Of a stretch of DNA of 39,676 nt, positions 32,434-39,676 are shown piece by piece. The position numbers and the translations under genes were made by a program. Positions within the stretch are counted from its first letter, which is position 1. Each line of letters opens with the position of its first letter. Location: positions 1-39,676 of the forward strand of contig JADNRX010000472.1 of the NCBI GenBank assembly GCA_015501595.1, given 5' to 3'. The notes beneath the pieces were generated by a model that searched no databases, was not told where the DNA came from, and saw nothing but the letters and a program-made list of their open reading frames with translations. The stretch is from Hymenopellis radicata (Eukaryota > Basidiomycota > Agaricomycetes > Agaricales > Physalacriaceae).

Positions 32434-33200
32434 CGCGCCTCCGATCCTAGTCAAGACACTCTCAAAGCCTGGTAACTCTTCGCTTTCCCGTAACGAACAA
32501 TCGACGAACGACTTCTCCTCTCCGCTATCAGTGTGCTGATGTCCATTTCTGCGCCGAGTAGCAGGAGGATATGGCTACGCGGGAGGTGGTCGTGTCCATC
32601 GTCTGTCTCTTGGGTGCGGTGGTGGTCCTGTCTGTTCGTCGTGTGGGAGGACACCTCTGAGTCGGGTCGTCGTGTTCGCCTCTCCCTGCGTGTCGGGGGT
32701 CGAGACGGCGTCCTCTTGGGGGTTCGCGGTGAAAAGAGAGCGCGTTGATGGCGCTACTCGAGTCCACTCCCACTCATTTAGGCAGGTCCTCTGCTTGCTC
32801 AATCGACTCTATTTCGCTTTCTACTTAGCCTACGCACGTACTTGTTTTTGAAAAGATAAACAGCCCCACCCTGCATTATAGCAAGGGAAGGCCTCCGCCG
32901 GAGTCGAACTCGCGACTGCTCGGATCTTCGACCTCGCCAATTTTACAAAAACAGAAGACTTGCTTCGACTTGCAGTCACACATCAGCTAAAGGAGAGGTT
33001 AGTATACATTGTACCAAGTAGCTAGACTACTACAACAAAAATATGTAATACACACACTAGATGTCAAGTCAGCTTGCGAAATAGACGTTCAAGTCGTGAA
33101 ACAAACATACAAGTCGGGTCCGAACACCGTTGGTGGATAACGTCTTCGTTGAGATCAAGCCTAATGCATACATCAGTTTGATAAGAAACCCACCCGAATG
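32434..33200. other. Gene-poor stretch with tRNA-like fragment
   Basis: Short antisense frames only, rich in CGTCG/GTGGTG. At 32890-32915 the minus strand has a B-box-like word (AGTTCGACTCC) as in a tRNA T-arm, but no complete cloverleaf can be drawn. No gene is supported. The 3' end leads into the second copy of the minus-strand leader gene. Confidence 0.35.
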
Positions 33201-34410
33201 CAAGTACTCACCGTGTCATGATGAGGCCACCCTCCTCGTCCGACGAGCTCGTCGACAATAATCTCCGCCTTCCATACATCTCCGACCTCCCGCTCAAAGT
33301 CGCGCCATGTCTAGCGAGTCCGGCACACATCGCATGACATATCCGTGGGTCAAAGTCCCGATGTTGCGCCCCACATCCGAGTATTGTCACTTGATGGCCG
33401 CATTGACGGGCGAAGGTACGGCATGTCGGAATCGAATAATGTGTTGACGTCAAGTCTGGGAGCGGGTAATACTCCTGCAAGCGTGGAAGGGGTGAAAGAA
33501 CTCACCGAACACTCGTTGAAAGCGTAGCCATGTATAAGTGTTCGTCGTCGGGCAAGGGCACGCCCTGCCTCGCAGAATATCAGTATGTTGACTTGACTCA
33601 CCATCGTTGAGACGGAGAACACCGGGCGGCGGAAGCACAACGAGCAACAGCTGCATATGCAGTGGGGCGTCGTCGGGCGCAAACCAAGTAGAAAAGAGCG
33701 CGTCTCGTAACGGCAACCCATGAATCGCGACCATAGACTGCGGTAACAGTAAGTCAACCAGCTAGGGAGCAAATGGACAAGGCCGACTTACCGTGTACGG
33801 TCCAGGGCGCGTTCGTCGCGACACCCATTCCAAGGTCCCAGTTGACGTATCTCTAGAGAAGGATGAGCTCACGGCAGAGGAAAAGAGGGAAGGTTTACGT
33901 ACCCGTGGATACCATCCTACGCGCTCGCCGTGGTACTGGTGAATGCTGTGCGAGGCCCTGGTTGACTATCAGTCGAGGTCAATGCGAGCAAGCGATGACA
34001 AACCTTGAACCCCAAAACTGGCGGTGGCATCGTTGCCCATGACAAAGATGAGTGTCTAGACGGGGGTAAGCCAGAATAACGAGGCAAGGAGCGTAGAGAG
34101 ACGTACCAGAAGGGCCGTACGGCGACCCAGTATCCATGCAGATGCCCCAGCGTCGTCGCGTCTGACGTACACAAAAATTCTGCAAAAGATCATTAGCAAC
34201 CTTGTCGAGGACTACAGCGAAGACGACAGCTTACCAGAGACACAGAATGAAGCACGACGGCGCTGAGAGAGGCGGGAATGAGCGAGGGAAAATAAACAAT
34301 GATGGTGGGAAGGAAGGAGACATACCTGTCACATCAGGCAACTCGTGACATTTTAAACGCGTTCCCGACGCGTTGACGAGAACGGCGGCTACGACAACGA
34401 CGAACGGTAT
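33200..34410 (-). pseudogene. Second copy of the minus-strand leader gene
   Basis: Its layout parallels 20.94-23.25 kb: a first exon at 34410-34326 reading IPFVVVVAAVLVNASGTRLKCH (signal-peptide-like) with donor GTATGTC, a small second exon, then exons ending with GTACGTC, GTAAGTCGG and GTGAGTC. One exon reads AWILGRRTALLTLIFVMGND, which is hydrophobic enough for a membrane helix. The second-to-third exon join gives a stop, so either my splice model is wrong or the copy is damaged. No ATG is found directly before the leader. No family assigned. Confidence 0.35.
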
Positions 34411-37400
34411 CTGTAAACGAGCGATGACTGGAGATGGAAGAGCGACGAGTCAGAAAGCGAACTGTGTGAGACGGAGAGAGGAAAGAGTGGGAAAGGGAGA
34501 TGATGAGTTTAGGTGCATTTCCATCGCCTTTTATTCCCTTTCCAATGCTCTAGGCTCCATCAGATACGTAAATACATTTACATCAGAGGGTCGTTGATGA
34601 GCGGCCGTCGCACGAGATGAGATCTGCCCAATCTTCGGGCGCATATTGGGCCGCCACATAATGTCGTTACCTCTCGATTCGTCGCCCTGAGCACACGAGA
34701 GTGAAATGGTCGTAATATAAGCATAAATAATCTAAACTTTGACTTCAGTGAGAGTTGAAAGTCAATGGTAAACCCAAAGCGACAGAAACTTACCTCACCT
34801 CCTGGAATGCACTGGTTCGACTTTCCCGTCCTCGAAACAATCCTCCATCTCCCAAAGCGCCGGAATTACTTGCAGGGTCTGTCTTTGATGGACTGATGGG
34901 CGTTGTGAAGCGGCGTCTGGACTCGGGGATAACGAAAACTTCACTGCTTGGTCTTTTCACCCGGACAGTTGCAACGCTTCGCGTTGCCAATTCCATCCTT
35001 CTAGGCGCGGAGAAACTCGCCACACTAACATGTGAAATCAGTCAGCGCGAAATTAAGCCCATTGAATCACGGAAAAGGTACGAACCCTTTCAGCAATTCG
35101 GGTACACAGCGTTAATCGCGTGTTACCGTGAATTCAATTCTACAGAGGCAAGATGACAGTCGTAGAGGCTATATACAGGGTCAATATACCTAAGGTAGTC
35201 GTCAAAGGGACCAAAACCAAGCGAGAAACACACTTTCACCAAAAGTCTCAGAGGGACGGAGAAGAGGACGACCACTGGCGTCATATCCCCGCATCCGAGG
35301 GTCTAGATAAGATTGCAGATTCCCCAGACGCGTCATAGGGGTCAGAAATCCTCGTGTCATCGATGTGCAGGGTCCAGATGCCTCCGAGCGTCTGACGCGA
35401 AAAGTCGTCTTCAGGACGCGTTCTCCACCTCAGCGACCATCGGATATTGACTTACGTAAGCCCAAGAGTAATCTCCAGGTAAATTCAGGTCGGCCAGACG
35501 TCGGAGAGAGCGGGAAAGCACGAAGACGAGTTGGTGTAAGCGTCTTGAACTCGGACATGTGGTGGTTCGAGTTCAAGATCCACCGATCACCTGGGGTTAC
35601 CATACCCGTATGGCGCCATTCAAACACGATGTTTTGCCGCATATTCCGAGCCGATAGGACGCCTGGAACCTTGGGAGGACTTCGGTTACCCGCCCAGAAA
35701 GCGGAGCCAATTCCCAACAGCGAATACGTGAAATCAACCTGGCGACCCGACGGACATCATGTTCAAGGTACACTGTATCGATTGCACTGGTTTTGGGCTC
35801 ACCCTGGATGAAGTTTTCGAGAAGTTGGAATTGGATGTTTCGGTGATACTCACTTCTCCGTAACCTCCAACAGGTGGTATCTTCAGTCTGTGTTCTTGTC
35901 TGACTTTGGTGCCAACCATGTTTTAGCAGCATCTTGTAGTATACTCTCATGTATTTTGGTAGCCGTACTGAGCTCTGCGAAGTGGAAATTGCGATATACG
36001 CATTTGTTGAGTCCGGCAAGTAACACAATTCTAGTCTACGGCAAGTATTCTGTTCATTCGCGCAGAAGAGTAATAAACAATAGTAAGTCATTTGACGTAG
36101 CTACGACATGTACAATACTTCTACACGAAGGACAACATAGTCTACTGGTGCTAATGCAGCGCAGTCCGCGCTAGCCGGTCCCAAGTTCGCCTCGCGGGAG
36201 AATTGTACCCACAGTCGAAACCCACGTCAAACAGGGCGATTTACGGCGTAATTAACGCGCCGTGGATACGAACTATAACTGAGTTAGCTCCGTAAAAATG
36301 ATCAGAATAAATGAGGCACGAACCCGAAATGACCGTCGTCACATCGCCGTGGTCTACGCGACGGAGAGATGCCTGGTAGTGCCGACTCGTCGTGGACGAG
36401 CAGAAGTTCGACGTCCATAGCGTCCGAAGGTCGAAGTGAAGTGTGGCGGGGAATGTCGTCGTTATCCCAGCACTGAGAAGCTTCCAGAGCGAGCGCAGTG
36501 TCGGAAGCGCCGCTGCACACTCCACTTAAACAAGAATCTTAGCCCTGCAATAAGCCGTTAGTCCAGAAAACGAGGGAGCCCAGTATAACGTACCTAAGAC
36601 GAATTCGTCACGAAGAGGTCCTAAAGCGTCCATAAACCCGAGTTGAAACAGATCTGAATCGGCATCAGCGCCTAGAAGCAGCCGAAGGCTGGCCATGTGA
36701 GGGTAGGTCCATGTTATAATTAGAAGGGTGCTCGGCAGGTTGAGAAGGCCTGCCGTGTTTTTCGCGGCTGATAGGGCAATCACACGACAGCGACGGGGTC
36801 CTAAGCAAGTCGCTCATGAGAGCGACCCATCAGCGCCGGGGTCCAGGAAGGCGCGAGTGAAATCGAAGTGTGGCGTACATTGGCAGCAAGACGTCGCTAT
36901 GGCGAGCAGTGAATCTCCGTAATGCGAGCGTAGCGTCGGAGGCGCCGCTAGTCATTACGTTGGAGGTAATAGTGCAGCGCTGGGAGGAATTAGCCCCGGA
37001 ATTGAAGAAGAACACCAGACGACGTACCTGTCAAAGTTCGTCACCACGACGTCCCAATTGGTCCATAAACCGAGCCACTTCAGATTCAGATCGGGATCAG
37101 CGGCTGCAATTAGCGGTAGGCCGGCGTACGAGCATAGGTCCGTGTTCGATTTCAAGGGATTTGACTAATGGAACCAAGTCAGAATTAAGGGTGAAATTCA
37201 AGGCAATACTCACACTTTTTCCATAAAAAAGCCGGGCCGGCGAGGCCAACACACGCTGCAGTCATCAGAAGACAGCGGGTTCGACGAGGCGATGTTCCTT
37301 GAGTCGTTCGAACGGTGAGAGGCGGCGAAGCCGCTCGACTAATGGAAGCAATGGTTCACGAATACTGCGGGATATAGAGCGGAACATACCGTATTGATGG

Positions 37401-39676
37401 CGCAGTAGACAGACCTAACAAAATCGGGTAAGAAATCGAAGTTGAAATGGCTGGAAATATGCATCTTTTTCGCCAGGACCAAAAGCCGGTCCGGCGAGGA
37501 CAACCACGCATGTCATAGATTCAACTCCCTGTGTCCATGGCAACGAAATTGTTCCGTAGATGTAGTCAGCCTGTCCAGGCGGTGGCGAAGCCGCGCGGTG
37601 TATGCCCTATGTCGAATCAGCCTCGAGTTCAACACTGCTGGGGGAAGAAAACTCACAAAGTTGCGCACGTATTCGAAACATGTCTAACATGAAATGAGTC
37701 AAACTAGCACTAAAAAAGAGGGAAAACGCACTTTTCTCCCCAGATCCAAGCCTGGCCGGCGAGGCCACCAACGCTATTCAAATCCAACAGCTCCGTTCTT
37801 CGCGATCCAGATTAATTGTTGTGGAGTTTGTCGTTGCTAGAGGCGCCGAAGGCGCCGACGCGTCGCTGACAGAATCAGATTGAGGATGATGGAGGTGACG
37901 GTAAGAAGTGACTTGCCTGATGGCTCAACGCGATCGCCATGTTCTTGCTTCTGACCGTCATGTCGCGTCCGGCATCTTTACTCGTCGACCTTCTCGTCTT
38001 CATATCGGCTCCTGTTGACGTCGGTTGATTCTGTAGGTCCAGCCTTCGTCAAGTCCTTAATATGATGCATCATCGCGACGACGTACTGCTCTCTCCTCGT
38101 TCGGAGTCGCTCCTCGGAAATCTGGAGTCGATTCTTGACAAAGTGAGCGGCTCTCAGTTACGCCTGCCTTCAGTGGCGTCTCTCGAATTCGACCTTTCCT
38201 CGTTGGATACTCGGTTCTCTTGGACGTTTGATGGGGTCTGTGATCCTCGCGTGTCAGTTCTCTTCGAATGGGGCTGCATACGATCACACACCTCGGACCA
38301 CCCTCCTTGTCCCTCGCTTCGCATTCCTGCCTCTTGGAAATCAGAACCCGGTTCTGGATGAATTGAGCGACTCTTGCTCGTGCCGCTGGACGTTCCGGCC
38401 TGTATCTACATCCTGCAGGGACAAGTCTGGCGTGAAAGATGTGTCGCCGTTCAACATGGATCTGCTCGTCCTCTGCACCGCGGCGGCGCCAGCATTCTGA
38501 CCGCAAATCTCGAGGAACTGAGTGGTATAACCTTTAGGACTGTCAGAACTCCGAATAGGAACACTGGACAACGTTACGCACCTTGTACCGACTTCTCTGG
38601 CCTTCTCCAATTCTGACCGCGGATCTGGATGAATTGAGGGCCTGTGGATCTCGAGCAGTCGACATACGCGCTGAATAGAGGCTGTTGACGTTTACCTTGT
38701 TGCCGTCGTGCCTTCGTGACCCGTCAAGACTATATGAATCCTCGGCGACTCCTTGCCAACTTCATCGTGCTAAGACGATAGATCTTCAGCAGACGAGCGA
38801 GATAAGGCAATACGAACCTACCACAGTATTTGTGTCTTTCTGGCGGCGACGGGGAGACAACAGTGACGGTAAGTGGGAAGGCAGAATGGGGTGTACAAAC
38901 TGACCGTGCTCAGAGACCGAATTCAGTCCCCGCCGGATGAGTATTCCCGTGTGTCATAGGTGTCTGGACTCCCGATCGTTGCCTTGACTAACGCATTGCA
39001 CAGGTCCCAGTTTCCGGGCGTAGTCATATCTTGGGAAGGTAAATACGCTCCTTGTAGCTGATGAATTCTGATTCACACCCACTTGTAGACGTCTAAATGC
39101 GCGACTCCAAGCTCTGATAGTGAGATATAGAATCCACAGCCGAGGTACGTCCTGTCATACCTCAATATTCGTTGCATCACTTACTAAGACCACCCTGCAG
39201 TCTCTCGGGATGTGCGGCTACTGACTCTTCTATATTCTTGAGCTACACTCCTCATGGATTAGCTACGGCCATGATATGTATCTCTTGGAACCCTAATGAT
39301 AGGCCGCGTCGAACAGCACCACGGGAGCGTGAATCAGTCAGACTGTTCTTTTGCCTTATCCATCTCTGATGCGACGGAGCGCTCGTACTGCGCATGAGTC
39401 ACTGACTTCGGACCAGACGCCGCCCACCATAAGTGCGAGGAGTATAAAGACCAGTTGATTCATGTCAATTATCCCCACTTTCCTTCCTGCCCTTACGCTG
39501 CCAGGTTGCTTACCACGCCTCTAGTCCGGTGCACGGTGATGACCCCCTTGTGGACTGTGTGGTTATGGTGGTCTGAGCGTGCTTGAATGAATGTCGCGGC
39601 ACCAGCACTGCACAGTGTGCATGGCACAGTGATACCGGCGACACTTTCTTTTTTTTATTCTCTACGTACTGTACAC
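34200..39676. repeat. Large direct duplication, right copy (continues past window edge)
   Basis: It repeats 23150-28682. The offset shrinks from about 11,080 at 24.28 kb to about 10,995 at 28.68 kb because this copy lacks about 85 bases, mostly single bases scattered through it and often one base of a short run (for example TTCCCGTAG versus TTCCGTAG, GCCGCCGCGG versus GCCGCGCGG). Both copies end in the same word CTACGTACTGTACAC at 28,682 and 39,676, where the window stops, so the true right border is not seen. The gene-like content is the same as in the left copy. Confidence 0.8.

Noticed and set aside
32885..32945. tRNA-like sequence on the minus strand with a B-box word
   Set aside because: The T-arm stem does not pair well, no matching 5' acceptor stem is found and no full cloverleaf fits. 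At best it is a degraded tRNA-derived remnant.
1..39676. CRISPR array, bacterial operon or rRNA
   Set aside because: No regularly spaced repeats with unique spacers, no ribosome-binding-site-led gene strings and no rRNA sequence. The window is plainly fungal nuclear DNA.
23150..39676. RIP (repeat-induced point mutation) in the large duplicate
   Set aside because: Differences between the near-identical parts are mostly single-base gaps rather than C-to-T/G-to-A changes.

Overview
This is nuclear DNA of a filamentous fungus, most likely an Agaricomycete (Basidiomycota). The recognisable genes are cut by many introns of about 45-60 bp with GT..AG ends. They include a basidiomycete-type cytochrome P450, expanded fungal kinase-like genes and an F-box gene of the type common in mushroom genomes. 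Ordinary eukaryotic housekeeping genes are also present: a GGC1-type mitochondrial GTP/GDP carrier, ALG12, and a YggS/PROSC-type PLP-binding protein. There are no bacterial-style operons, and gene order implies no shared pathway.

Layout: 0.09-4.2 kb holds two repeat elements built from ACCGTGG words, with a low-confidence hypothetical gene between them. The second element cuts off a P450 gene (4.2-5.46 kb, minus). From 5.8 to 20.4 kb there are four relatives of one kinase-like family: A (minus, essentially complete), B (plus, deletion derivative), C (plus, interrupted twice) and D (plus, a 3' end fragment). An F-box gene lies between A and B, and the GGC1-type carrier lies between B and C. 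The full-length family protein is a tandem duplication: a first kinase-like module that keeps HxD, N and the metal-binding D, and a second module whose catalytic Asp and DFG Asp are replaced. This is a kinase-pseudokinase arrangement.

Mobile DNA: copy C carries a 253-bp MITE with TA target duplication. It supplies a GTAAGT donor and ends on an AG acceptor in the correct phase, so it could be spliced as an intron. Copy C is then split from a matching 3' end (D) by about 4.3 kb of repeat-flanked DNA. A separate 416-bp hAT-type MITE lies at 20.5 kb.

From 21 kb on, the window is dominated by a large direct duplication (about 23.15-28.68 kb and 34.2-39.68 kb, the latter running to the window edge). 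It holds multi-exon, exon-repeat sequences I cannot name. Between the copies lie a decayed YggS-type gene (29-29.7 kb) and ALG12 (30.7-32.4 kb, minus).

Caution: conserved genes carry single-base indels, many at short homopolymers, and the second copy of the duplication has lost about 85 bases relative to the first, mostly one at a time. Either many genes are decaying, or this is an imperfectly polished long-read assembly. Frameshift calls should be read in that light.
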